From: Camelimonas fluminis
Lineage (GTDB): Bacteria > Pseudomonadota > Alphaproteobacteria > Rhizobiales > Beijerinckiaceae
Direction of reading: 5' to 3'
Assembly: GCF_014656355.1 (NCBI RefSeq)
Contig: NZ_BNCG01000002.1
Location: 20,463 to 84,462, forward strand
Length of the DNA: 64,000 nt
Under the pieces are notes generated by a model that was given only the letters and a program-made list of their open reading frames with translations, searched no databases and had not been told where the DNA came from. The translations under genes and the position numbers were made by a program. Numbering within the stretch: position 1 is the first letter of the stretch; each line of letters starts with the position of its first letter. Shown one piece after another: positions 28,637-36,372 of this stretch.

Positions 28637-31600
28637 TCAGCTCATCATCTGTACGTCGACAACGCCCGAGATGGCGCGCAGGGCGCTGGCGACCTGGGGC
28701 GAAGCCAGGTAGCGGCCCTTCAGCTTCACCTCGACCTCGCGCCCCGAATCCTCAAGCATCAGGATCAGCGAAACCTCGCTCTCGCCGCGCTCGCGCAGGC
28801 GCTGGGCGATGCTGGCGACGGGCCGCTCATCGCGCAGGAAGATGCGCAGGCCTTTCTGGTGTTTGGCGACGGCGGCGTCGAGCGGCTCGACGCTCTGGAT
28901 GCGGGCGCGCACCTCTTCGCCTTCGAGCGACGCCTGCAGGATCAGCACCAGCGGCCGACCTGGCTCCAGCAGATCGCGGAAATGGCTCAGGCCTTCGCTG
29001 AAGATAATGGCCTCGAACTGCCCCGACTGGTCGGAGAAATTGATGATGCCCATCTTGGAGCCGCTCTTGGTGCGGCGCTCCTGCCGGTCGAGCACCGTGG
29101 CGGCGACGCGGCCAACGCCGCTGCCGGCCTTCACCGAGCGGACGAACTGGGTCCAGCGTTGCACGCGCAGCTTTTCCAGCAAGGCCCCATATTCATCCAG
29201 TGGATGACCCGTCAGGAAGAAGCCTATGGCGTCATATTCTTTTTGCAGGCGGAAGGCTGGCAGCCACGGTTCGTAATCCGGAATGCGCAGCGGCTCAGGC
29301 GTCGATCCGGCCCCGCCGAAGAAATCATTCTGGCCGATCGCCGCCGCCTCCTGCGTGCGGTTGGCCATGGCGATCATCGCTTCGATGGCGGCGGTGGCGC
29401 GAGCCCGGTCCTTCTCCAGTTCGTCGAACGCGCCAGCGGCGATCAGCGCCTCGATGGTGCGCTTGTTGACGAGGCGCGGCTGTAGCCGCGAGGCGAAGTC
29501 GGCCATATCGCGGAATGGCCGGTCGCCACGGGACGCGACAATGGCCTCCACCGCCTGGACGCCAACGCCCTTCACCGCCGCCAGGGCGTAGCGGATGATG
29601 CTGGCGTCGTCGCGATGCTCCACCTCAAAGGTGACGCCCGAGCGGTTGATGGACGGCGGCTCCACCTTCGCGCCCAGTCGCTCGGCGTCGCGGCGGAATT
29701 CCGACAGCTTGTCGGTGTTGTCCATGTCGAGCGCCATGAGCGCCGCGAGGAACTCCACCGGGTAATTGGCCTTCAGATAGGCCGTCTGGTAGGCGACCAG
29801 CGCATAGGCCGCCGCATGGCTCTTGTTGAAGCCGTAGTCGGCGAAGCGGGCCAGCAGGTCGAAAATCTCGTCCGCCAGCGCCTTTGGGATGTCCGCCTCT
29901 TCAGCGCCGTCTACGAAGCGGACGCGCTGGGAGTCCATCTCCGCCTTGATCTTCTTGCCCATGGCGCGGCGCAGCAGGTCGGCTTCGCCCAGCGAGTAGC
30001 CGGACAGCTCCTGCGCCACCTGCATCACCTGCTCCTGATAGACGATGATGCCGAAGGTCTCGCGCAGGATTGGCGCCAGTTTGGGGTGCAGATACCACTG
30101 CTCCTCCGGTTCGCCCTTGCCGTGTTTGCGCTCGCAATACACCGGGATGTTGGCCATCGGGCCCGGTCGGTACAGGGCGACGAGAGCGATCAGGTCCTCG
30201 AGCCGGTCGGCGCGCATGTCCACCAGCGCCTTGCGCATCCCGACCGATTCCACCTGGAACACGCCGACTGTTTCGCCCCGCCCGAGAAGCTCGTAGGTCT
30301 TGCGGTCGTCCAGCGGGATGGTCGACAGATCCACCTCGACGCCGCGTTGCGCCAGCAGATTGACCGCGGTGCGCAGCACCGTGAGCGTCTTGAGGCCAAG
30401 GAAGTCGAACTTCACAAGACCGGCCTGCTCCACCCATTTCATATTGAACTGGGTGACGCGCATGCCGGATTTTGGATCCTTGTAGAGCGGAACCAGCTGC
30501 TCCAGCGGGCGGTCGCCGATGACGATGCCGGCGGCGTGCGTTGAGGCGTGGCGGTGCAGGCCCTCCAGCTTCTGCGCCACGGTCAGCATCTGGCCGACCA
30601 CCGGATCTTCCTGGGCGGCTTCCGACAGACGCGGCTCGTCGGCGATGGCCTGGGCCAGCGTCACCGGATTGGCCGGGTTCTGCGGCACCAGTTTGGTCAG
30701 GCGATCCACCTGACCATAGGGCATCTCGAACACGCGGCCGACGTCGCGCATCACGCCGCGCGCCTGAAGGGTGCCGAAGGTGATGATCTGGGCGACCCGC
30801 TCCTCGCCATAGCGGCGCTGTACGTAGGAGATCACTTCATCGCGCCGGTCCTGACAGAAGTCGATGTCGAAGTCCGGCATCGACACGCGCTCAGGATTGA
30901 GGAAGCGCTCGAACAGCAACTGGAAGCGCAGCGGATCGAGGTCGGTGATGGTCAGCGCGTAGGCGACCAGCGAGCCCGCGCCTGAGCCGCGCCCCGGCCC
31001 CACCGGAATATTCTGCGCCTTGGCCCACTGGATGAAGTCCGACACGATGAGGAAGTAGCCGGGAAACTTCATGCGCTCGATGATCGAGAGCTCATATTCC
31101 AGCCGCCTGTCGTAGTCGGCGAGCGTCAGACCTTCCGCCGGACCATGGCCGTCGAGGCGGAGCTTGAGGCCGTTGACGGCGCGCTGGCGCAGGTCCTCGG
31201 CTTCGTCCATCTCCAGGCTGAATCGCGGCAACATCGGGCTGGCGGTACGGGCGCGCACCGAACAGCGCATGGCGATCTCGACCGTCGCGGTCAGCGCCTC
31301 CGGGATGTCGGCGAAAAGCGCCTGCATTTCGGCGCGGGTGGCGAAATGGTGCCGTTCAGTCAGGCGGCGACGGCGGTCGTCAGACACCAGCCGGCCTTCC
31401 GCGATGGCCAGCAAGGCGTCGTGCGCCTCGTAGTCGCTGCCTGAAGAAAAGTACGGTTCGTTGGCGGCCGCCAGCGGCAGGCCGCGATCAAACGCCAGCC
31501 GGATCAGCTCCCGCTCGACGCTCCGCTCGTTGTCGACGCCATGGCGCTGCAATTCCAGATAGAGCCGGCGGTCGAAAATGGCGGCGAGCTGTCCAAGGCG

Positions 31601-32095
31601 GCGCGCCGCGATATCGGCCCGGCCACTGGCCAGGGCCATATCGACGGGGCCATTGGGGCCGCCAGTGAGTGCGATCAGCCCGGCGGCGTGGTCGGTGAGA
31701 AACGGCAGCCTCACATGGACAGGCTCGCCCGGCTGGGCGTCCAGCCAGGCGCGGCTGCTGAGCTGCAGCAGGTTGCGATAGCCCTCTTCGGTGGCCGCCA
31801 GCAGCACGATCGATGGCAGTCGCCGCTCCAGCGACGGCCGCGCATTGGGATCGTCCTCTTCCAGAGCCACGGTGAGTTGCAGACCGGCGATGGGCTGGAT
31901 GCCGGAGCCGGAAAATTTTTCGGAGAACTCCAGCGCGCCGAACAGATTGTTGGTGTCCGTGAGCGCCATGGCCGGCTGGCGGTCTTCCTTCGCCAGTTTT
32001 TCCAGCGTGGGAATGCGCATCGCTCCTTCCAGCAGGGAGTAGGACGAATGCACGTGCAGGTGCACGAATCCGACCTCGCGAAGGATCGATGACAT
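28637..32095 (-). CDS. dnaE: DNA polymerase III alpha subunit
   Basis: The replicative polymerase catalytic subunit, 1152 residues. The N-terminal PHP domain begins FVHLHVHSSYSLLEGA. The polymerase core shows GPGRGSGAGS, the catalytic aspartates in PDFDIDFCQDRR, and the fingers region through YGFNKSHAAAYALVAYQTAY. The tandem helix-hairpin-helix (AVKGVGVQAVEAI), an OB fold and a C-terminal region that binds the clamp and tau follow. Length and the ordinary N-terminus fit the replicative DnaE1 rather than the mutagenic DnaE2. The start is preceded by a repeat-filled gap; no operon partner is adjacent. Confidence 0.96.
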   Translation of the reverse strand: MSSILREVGFVHLHVHSSYSLLEGAMRIPTLEKLAKEDRQPAMALTDTNNLFGALEFSEKFSGSGIQPIAGLQLTVALEEDDPNARPSLERRLPSIVLLAATEEGYRNLLQLSSRAWLDAQPGEPVHVRLPFLTDHAAGLIALTGGPNGPVDMALASGRADIAARRLGQLAAIFDRRLYLELQRHGVDNERSVERELIRLAFDRGLPLAAANEPYFSSGSDYEAHDALLAIAEGRLVSDDRRRRLTERHHFATRAEMQALFADIPEALTATVEIAMRCSVRARTASPMLPRFSLEMDEAEDLRQRAVNGLKLRLDGHGPAEGLTLADYDRRLEYELSIIERMKFPGYFLIVSDFIQWAKAQNIPVGPGRGSGAGSLVAYALTITDLDPLRFQLLFERFLNPERVSMPDFDIDFCQDRRDEVISYVQRRYGEERVAQIITFGTLQARGVMRDVGRVFEMPYGQVDRLTKLVPQNPANPVTLAQAIADEPRLSEAAQEDPVVGQMLTVAQKLEGLHRHASTHAAGIVIGDRPLEQLVPLYKDPKSGMRVTQFNMKWVEQAGLVKFDFLGLKTLTVLRTAVNLLAQRGVEVDLSTIPLDDRKTYELLGRGETVGVFQVESVGMRKALVDMRADRLEDLIALVALYRPGPMANIPVYCERKHGKGEPEEQWYLHPKLAPILRETFGIIVYQEQVMQVAQELSGYSLGEADLLRRAMGKKIKAEMDSQRVRFVDGAEEADIPKALADEIFDLLARFADYGFNKSHAAAYALVAYQTAYLKANYPVEFLAALMALDMDNTDKLSEFRRDAERLGAKVEPPSINRSGVTFEVEHRDDASIIRYALAAVKGVGVQAVEAIVASRGDRPFRDMADFASRLQPRLVNKRTIEALIAAGAFDELEKDRARATAAIEAMIAMANRTQEAAAIGQNDFFGGAGSTPEPLRIPDYEPWLPAFRLQKEYDAIGFFLTGHPLDEYGALLEKLRVQRWTQFVRSVKAGSGVGRVAATVLDRQERRTKSGSKMGIINFSDQSGQFEAIIFSEGLSHFRDLLEPGRPLVLILQASLEGEEVRARIQSVEPLDAAVAKHQKGLRIFLRDERPVASIAQRLRERGESEVSLILMLEDSGREVEVKLKGRYLASPQVASALRAISGVVDVQMMS

Positions 32096-32199
32096 GGATC
32101 AGTCTCCTGCTGGCCAACGCGGTTCCGGCGATCAGAATGATCCGCGCAGCCGCCAGCAAGGAATAACCGTCCGTGCGATTCCGGCCAAGCCCCGGAGCC

Positions 32200-32262
32200 G
32201 GTGGAGCGCGTTCCGGCAAGCTCTACTCCGGTTCGCGTCCGGAAGGTGCGTCAGTCAGATGT
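32200..32262 (+). repeat. RIME-like intergenic repeat, upstream of dnaE
   Basis: The segment reads GGAGCGCGTTCCGGCAAG, then CTCCGGTTCGCGTCCGGAAG and GTGCGTCAGTCA, matching all blocks of the family consensus in order on the plus strand. Confidence 0.5.
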
Positions 32263-32335
32263 TGTGGCGTTAATCGGGTCCAGTGCGACGCCGCTTTCGC
32301 CCTCAGGGGAAACGCCAGCGCTTTGCCGCCGAAGC

Positions 32336-32412
32336 CTGAAGTCCTCCCTCGCTGAAGTCCTCCTGCGCCGAAGTCCGCGCCAAAGTCCTTCCTCGCTGAA
32401 GTCATCCCTCAC
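32336..32412 (+). repeat. Degenerate tandem repeat with AAGTCC core
   Basis: Five consecutive units of 12-17 nt share the core AAGTC: CTGAAGTCCTCCCTCG, CTGAAGTCCTCCTGCGC, CGAAGTCCGCGC, CAAAGTCCTTCCTCG and CTGAAGTCATCCCTCAC. The tract is noncoding as far as I can tell and lies in the 3' region of the small SOS gene. Confidence 0.65.
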
Positions 32413-32476
32413 CATGGCGTCCGCGCGTCGATCACGCCGGGTTGAGGGATGCGCGGGGGCGGATGAGGCCCGCAGC

Positions 32477-32575
32477 TCAGACGCCGGCGGCAATGCCAGC
32501 CCAGATGCCGATCATGCTGACGAAGACGCAGAGGGCGACGAGCTCGGCGGCGCTGCGAAGAATGAGTGTGAACAT
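32477..32575 (-). CDS. 32-residue hydrophobic membrane protein under a LexA box (SidA-like candidate)
   Basis: The frame runs from ATG 32575 to TGA 32479-32477. A perfect GGAGG (32585-32581) lies five bases before the ATG. The product starts MFTLILRSAAELVALC and continues as one hydrophobic helix to its C-terminus (VSMIGIWAGIAAGV), with a single arginine (Arg7) and glutamate (Glu11) on the likely cytoplasmic side. A consensus alphaproteobacterial LexA site ends 31 nt upstream. Caulobacter SidA, a 29-residue SOS-induced inner-membrane division inhibitor, is the closest functional precedent; I infer analogy from size, topology and regulation, not from sequence alignment. Confidence 0.72.
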   Translation of the reverse strand: MFTLILRSAAELVALCVFVSMIGIWAGIAAGV

Positions 32576-32606
32576 GGGAACCTCCTTCTGTGCATAAATA
32601 GAGAAT

Positions 32607-32621
32607 GTTCCATGTTTGTTC
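32607..32621 (-). promoter_or_regulatory. LexA (SOS) box
   Basis: The plus strand carries GTTC (32607-32610), seven bases, GTTC (32618-32621); on the minus strand this reads GAAC-N7-GAAC. This direct repeat is the established LexA operator of alphaproteobacteria. It sits 31 nt upstream of the start codon of the 32-residue ORF, where it would overlap its promoter; no rightward gene follows. Confidence 0.8.
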
Positions 32622-32861
32622 TGTCGACAAGCAGGTTGAGTGTTTTTGTTTTGTTCTCATCGAACCCTGGTAAACAGGGATGGTAAATGCGCGGGAATGT
32701 CGTTGCCAATAAAGGCGAATTATCGCGATATGGCGTCAGGCTCCGTGATGTCAGGGAGAAGCGGTTTGGTCATTCACGCGCTTCGCGCCAGAGACGCGGG
32801 GGAAACGTCCCGCCCCCGCATCTGTTTCTGTCGCTGTCCCTGTCCCTGATCAATGGCCCGG

Positions 32862-33281
32862 CTACAGCCCGAAGCGCACGCGGCCTTCGGCGTCGATTGG
32901 CCAGGCCGGGTTCCAGGCGATTTCCCAGGCATGGCCATCCGGATCGGCCACATAGCCGCGATAGCCTCCGTGTGGCGGCGCGTCAGGCGCGCGTAGCGTC
33001 ACGCCGCCGGCGGCGCTCAGGCGTTGCATCAGCGGCGCCACCTCCTCCCGGGTGAGAACATTGTGGGCGAGCGCAATCGCGGCGGCTCCGCCATCGTTGA
33101 CGCGCCCCATGTCCGCGTCGAGCGCGGCCCGCTGGAACAGGCCCAGCATCAGGCCATTCATCTGGAAAAAGATGATCTCGTGGTTCTGGAAAACCGGCGT
33201 CCAGCCAAAGCCGTCCGCGTAGAACCGCAGCGCCCGCTCAGGATCAGCGACGCCAAGGGTGATGACGGATATCTGTTGCAT
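32862..33281 (-). CDS. VOC (glyoxalase/bleomycin resistance) superfamily protein
   Basis: A single 139-residue VOC protein with two beta-alpha-beta-beta-beta modules. Visible marks are VADPERALRFYADGFGWTPVF at the N-terminus, HEIIFFQMNGLMLGLF, and the C-terminal DPDGHAWEIAWNP. The C-terminal glutamate is a possible metal ligand. Substrate is unknown; relatives are often annotated only as glyoxalase-like. It is isolated, with repeat-containing gaps on both sides. Confidence 0.85.
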   Translation of the reverse strand: MQQISVITLGVADPERALRFYADGFGWTPVFQNHEIIFFQMNGLMLGLFQRAALDADMGRVNDGGAAAIALAHNVLTREEVAPLMQRLSAAGGVTLRAPDAPPHGGYRGYVADPDGHAWEIAWNPAWPIDAEGRVRFGL

Positions 33282-33737
33282 GTCGACAAGCTCCTGTTCG
33301 CGGCCTCACAAGGGATACGCGTTGAAGCCAGGGGACATGCGCGTCGGATCCGGTCATCCCGCAGATAGACGGAAGCGGCGACAATGTCAGGACACGCAGT
33401 GACGGTTCGCCGGACTCATGATCCGGGCGCCGGCAGTATGCGGGAGCCGGGCCAACCGTCCCGGCCTCTCCTTTTCAGGCAGAGCCAGCATGACCCGAAG
33501 CCGCTTCGATCACAAGCGGCGCCGGTTGCGGGGCGCCGTGAGCGTTAGCCAAGCCCGTTCATGCCGGGTCGGACCCTCGGCCGGTCTTTTTGGCGTGGCG
33601 GGTCTTCCTGACGCGAACTGGCGTCCACGCCGCGGGAGCATTCTTGAGAAACGTGGGACCGGCTTTTGCGGGAAATCCATCGCATCAAACAACCGGGGCA
33701 GGTTTGATGAGCCGGGTTTCACCGCACCTGCGCCAGA
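33282..33737. other. 456-nt gap between the VOC gene and the COQ10-like gene
   Basis: No gene recognised. A well-conserved RIME-like repeat occupies 33634-33695; the rest shows nothing I can name. Confidence 0.45.
33634..33695 (+). repeat. RIME-like intergenic repeat, well conserved copy
   Basis: GGGAGCATTCTTGAGAAACG is followed by TGGGACCGGCTTTTGCGGG, then AAATCCATCGCATCAAACAA. All blocks of the consensus, including the terminal TCAAA(A)CA, are present. Confidence 0.55.
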
Positions 33738-34205
33738 TCAGGACTGGATGGCGGGTTCGGGACCGTAGATGGTCCGGGCGCGTTCCTCGAAGGCTTCGGT
33801 GAACTTCTGGAACGCCCGCTCGAACATCTTGCCCATCAGGCCGGCCAGCAGGCGGCTGCGGAACTCATAGGTGATGAAGAACTGCACTTCGCAGCCTGAG
33901 CCGCTTGGCGCGAAGGTCCAGCGGTTGGTCAGGTGGCTGAAGGGGCCATCGACATATTCAACGACAATCCGGCTGCGCGCGGGGTCGAGGGCAACGCGGG
34001 TGGCGAAGTCCTCGGCGATATTCTTGTAACCGACGCTCATGCGGGCGACGAGCACCTCGCGCCCCTCGTCATCGGTCTCCCGCCGCAAAACCCGCAGTCC
34101 GGTGCACAGCGGCAGGAACTCGGGATAACGCTCCACGTCGGCGACAAGGGCGAACATCTGCTCCGGCGTGTAGCCTACGGTGCGCGTGGTGGTGAAGGAT
34201 GGCAT
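33738..34205 (-). CDS. Coenzyme Q-binding START-domain protein (COQ10/RatA family)
   Basis: A 155-residue START-like protein with PSFTTTRTVGYTPEQMFALVADVERYPEFLPLC at its N-terminus, LVARMSVGYKNIAEDFATRV in the middle and the amphipathic C-terminal helix around LMGKMFERAFQKFTEAFEERA. Members bind ubiquinone or related lipids and support respiration; some homologues (RatA) associate with the ribosome in E. coli. ATG 34205 starts the conserved part; the frame is open upstream to 34256. It is downstream of lipA, as in many Hyphomicrobiales. Confidence 0.9.
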   Translation of the reverse strand: MPSFTTTRTVGYTPEQMFALVADVERYPEFLPLCTGLRVLRRETDDEGREVLVARMSVGYKNIAEDFATRVALDPARSRIVVEYVDGPFSHLTNRWTFAPSGSGCEVQFFITYEFRSRLLAGLMGKMFERAFQKFTEAFEERARTIYGPEPAIQS

Positions 34206-34571
34206 CCGGCAGGGGTCCAGGATCGTGTGGATTGGGGTGGCGCAGACATAAGCCATCGAGCCGGAAAGTGGAAACCCGCCGCCCGCCGGGAATCTCGCCC
34301 CATCGCCAGCGCTCCCAAAGCCGTTTCCAGAAATGCTGGCGAGTCGCTAAATCCTGGCGGGCCGGAGCATTTCGGTGAAAACCAGTTCGCCTGAAATGCG
34401 CCATCTCTTTCATGACGCATTGTCTTCACGATAAGTGGGCTCAACTTTTCCAGAAAATGCTCTGACGGGGAGAATTAAACTACAAAATCAACAGGTTGCC
34501 CGTGGCCTTTTTGTTCTCGACATGCGGCCCAACGCCCTGTGTCGAGAGACGTGGGTGCCGGAAACAGACCG
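34206..34571. other. 366-nt gap between the COQ10-like gene and lipA
   Basis: No gene recognised. Most of the left two thirds is a cluster of RIME-like repeats; the right end holds an AT-leaning stretch (about 34470-34490) without a clear promoter. Confidence 0.45.
34257..34462. repeat. Cluster of RIME-like repeats in both orientations
   Basis: A plus copy (GGAGCATTTCGGTGAAAACCAG...TGAAATGCG, 34364-34400) faces a minus copy (34413-34462), which read in reverse gives GAGCATTTTCTGGAAAAG, then ATCGTGAAGACAATGCGTC. Left of these, AAGTGGAAACCCGCC (34265-34279) and CCAGAAATGCTGGC (34327-34340) look like fragments of more copies. Confidence 0.5.
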
Positions 34572-35564
34572 CTAACGCGTCGCCTGCCCGGCTCGCGCCG
34601 CCTTCAGGCGTTCGAAATCCTCGCCGGCATGGTGTGACGAGCGGGTCAGCGGCGTGGATGCGACCATGAGAAAGCCCTTGGCTCGCGCGGTGGTCTCATA
34701 GGCGCGGAACTCATCCGGCGTGACAAAGCGGATCACGGGATGATGCTTGCGCGTCGGCTGCAGATACTGGCCAATGGTAATGAAATCGACCTCGGCGCTC
34801 CGCAGGTCGTCCATGAGCTGGAGAACCTCGTTCCGCTCCTCGCCAAGGCCAACCATGATGCCGGATTTGGTGAAGATCGCCGGATCAAGCTCCTTCACCT
34901 GCTGCAACAGCCGCAGGGAATGGAAGTAGCGCGCGCCAGGCCGCACCTTCAGATATTTCGACGGCACGGTTTCCAGATTGTGGTTGAACACGTCTGGCTT
35001 CGCCGCGACCACCACCTCCAGCGCTCCCGGCTTGCGCAGGAAATCGGGGGTGAGGATTTCAATGGTCGTCCCGGGCGCGGCGGCGCGGATGGCATGAATG
35101 ACGTTGGCGAAATGCAGGGCGCCGCCGTCCTTCAGGTCGTCGCGGTCCACCGATGTGATGACCACGTGCGACAGGCCAAGGCTGGCGACGGCGTCGGCGA
35201 CGCGGGCCGGCTCATCCAGGTCCAGCGGCTGCGGCATGCCGGTCTTCACGTTGCAGAAAGCGCACGCGCGGGTGCAGGTGTCGCCCATGATCATGAAGGT
35301 GGCGTGCTTCTTCTCCCAGCATTCGCCGATATTGGGGCATCCGGCCTCTTCGCAGACGGTGACCAGACGTTTGTCGCGGACGATGCGGTTGGTCGCCGCC
35401 CAGGCGGCGGAACCGGGCGCCTTGACGCGGAGCCACTCCGGTTTGCGTTGCTGCACCGGCTGGTCCGGGCGGTGCGCCTTTTCCGGGTGCCGCGGCGCCG
35501 CTGGGGCATCGGCGTCTGCCTTCGGGCGAGGGTCCCTGTTCAGGAGATCGAGTACAACGGCCAT
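34572..35564 (-). CDS. lipA: Lipoyl synthase (radical SAM)
   Basis: LipA inserts sulfur at C6 and C8 of octanoyl groups on lipoyl domains, here needed by the adjacent pyruvate dehydrogenase genes. The 330-residue protein has the auxiliary cluster ligands [12 protein letters not shown], the radical-SAM motif CTRACAFC, and the C-terminal RSS serine ([11 protein letters not shown]). ATG 35564 ([15 protein letters not shown]) is favoured; a 16-codon upstream extension runs through the direct repeat at 35581-35632 and has no similarity. Confidence 0.96.
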   Translation of the reverse strand: MAVVLDLLNRDPRPKADADAPAAPRHPEKAHRPDQPVQQRKPEWLRVKAPGSAAWAATNRIVRDKRLVTVCEEAGCPNIGECWEKKHATFMIMGDTCTRACAFCNVKTGMPQPLDLDEPARVADAVASLGLSHVVITSVDRDDLKDGGALHFANVIHAIRAAAPGTTIEILTPDFLRKPGALEVVVAAKPDVFNHNLETVPSKYLKVRPGARYFHSLRLLQQVKELDPAIFTKSGIMVGLGEERNEVLQLMDDLRSAEVDFITIGQYLQPTRKHHPVIRFVTPDEFRAYETTARAKGFLMVASTPLTRSSHHAGEDFERLKAARAGQATR

Positions 35565-35891
35565 AAACGGGCTCCGCGCTCCCGCATGGGGGGCGACTTC
35601 ATACCGATACACGCCCCCGCATGGGGGGCGACGGATCTGGCTGGCGCTTTCGCCGGTTTAGCACCTGGAGCGAAAATCGCCAACGATTACGGACGTTTCC
35701 CTTGCCGTGACTGGCAACCCCGCGCCGGCTGCCGGCGCACGCGCCAGCCAGAAGCCTTATCGGTTCCCATATGAACGATATGGCTTCACCCGGTAGACCG
35801 CGCTCCATGCGCGGATGATCTCATCTGGTCCTGACGGCAGGGCTTTTCAACCGTTCGCCGCCCGGCCAGCAGGACCCGGCCAGGCTTTTGC
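35565..35891. other. 327-nt gap upstream of lipA
   Basis: Holds a 17-bp direct repeat close to lipA and the 3' flank of the GlsB-like gene. No gene is seen. Confidence 0.45.
35581..35632. repeat. 17-bp direct repeat in the lipA leader
   Basis: CCCGCATGGGGGGCGAC occurs exactly at 35581-35597 and again at 35616-35632, 35 nt apart. Both copies fall 17-68 nt before the lipA start codon, so they could be operator half-sites or a leader RNA element. Confidence 0.6.
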
Positions 35892-36173
35892 TTACGATCG
35901 CCCGCGAATGGCGCGGTAGGCCCAGATGATGATCACCGCGCCGACGATGGCGGATACGAGATTGGCCCAGAAGCCGTAGACCATCATGCCAAGCTGGCGG
36001 GCAAGGAAATTGCCGACCACGCCGCCGATAATGCCCATCAGGATGTTCGAGAAGAACCCCATGTCGGCGTTGGTGACCTTCTCTGCGATCCAGCCGGCGA
36101 GCGCGCCGACAACAATCGCCATGATGAAGCCAACGCCTGGTTGCCCGAGGGCGCCATAGACCTGTGTTTCCAT
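35892..36173 (-). CDS. GlsB/YeaQ/YmgE-family membrane protein
   Basis: A 93-residue very hydrophobic protein with three predicted helices and the glycine-rich pattern of the transglycosylase-associated family (ALAGWIAEKV, GFFSNILMGIIGGVVGNFLARQLG). The family is linked to general stress response, but its biochemical role is unknown. GGAG lies before the ATG. It sits between lpd and lipA and is codirectional with both. Confidence 0.88.
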   Translation of the reverse strand: METQVYGALGQPGVGFIMAIVVGALAGWIAEKVTNADMGFFSNILMGIIGGVVGNFLARQLGMMVYGFWANLVSAIVGAVIIIWAYRAIRGRS

Positions 36174-36372
36174 GCTGCTCTCCTGTTCGGCCTGTTCGTT
36201 TCCGGGCGTGATCCACGCAAACCTCTGGCGGAATCGTCCGATTGGCGGACATTCTCAAACAGAGCCCTGACACGACCGGCGTTCAAGCCGCAAACCCGGT
36301 TTCGCGCGAGATTTGAACGGTTCGCGTCCCTCAGGCCACAGCTTGCGGCCATCCTGGTTTCCGGCCAGCCGG

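Larger units (their letters stand above)
32096..32476. other. 381-nt gap between small SOS gene and dnaE
   Basis: This stretch holds a RIME-like repeat (32200-32262) and a degenerate short tandem repeat (32336-32412). No gene is recognised. The dnaE promoter must lie here or the gene must be read from upstream. Confidence 0.45.

Noticed and set aside
32653-32665. Second LexA-like site GTTC-N5-GAAC upstream of the SOS box
   Set aside because: Spacing and orientation fit neither the alphaproteobacterial direct repeat nor the Gram-positive palindrome.
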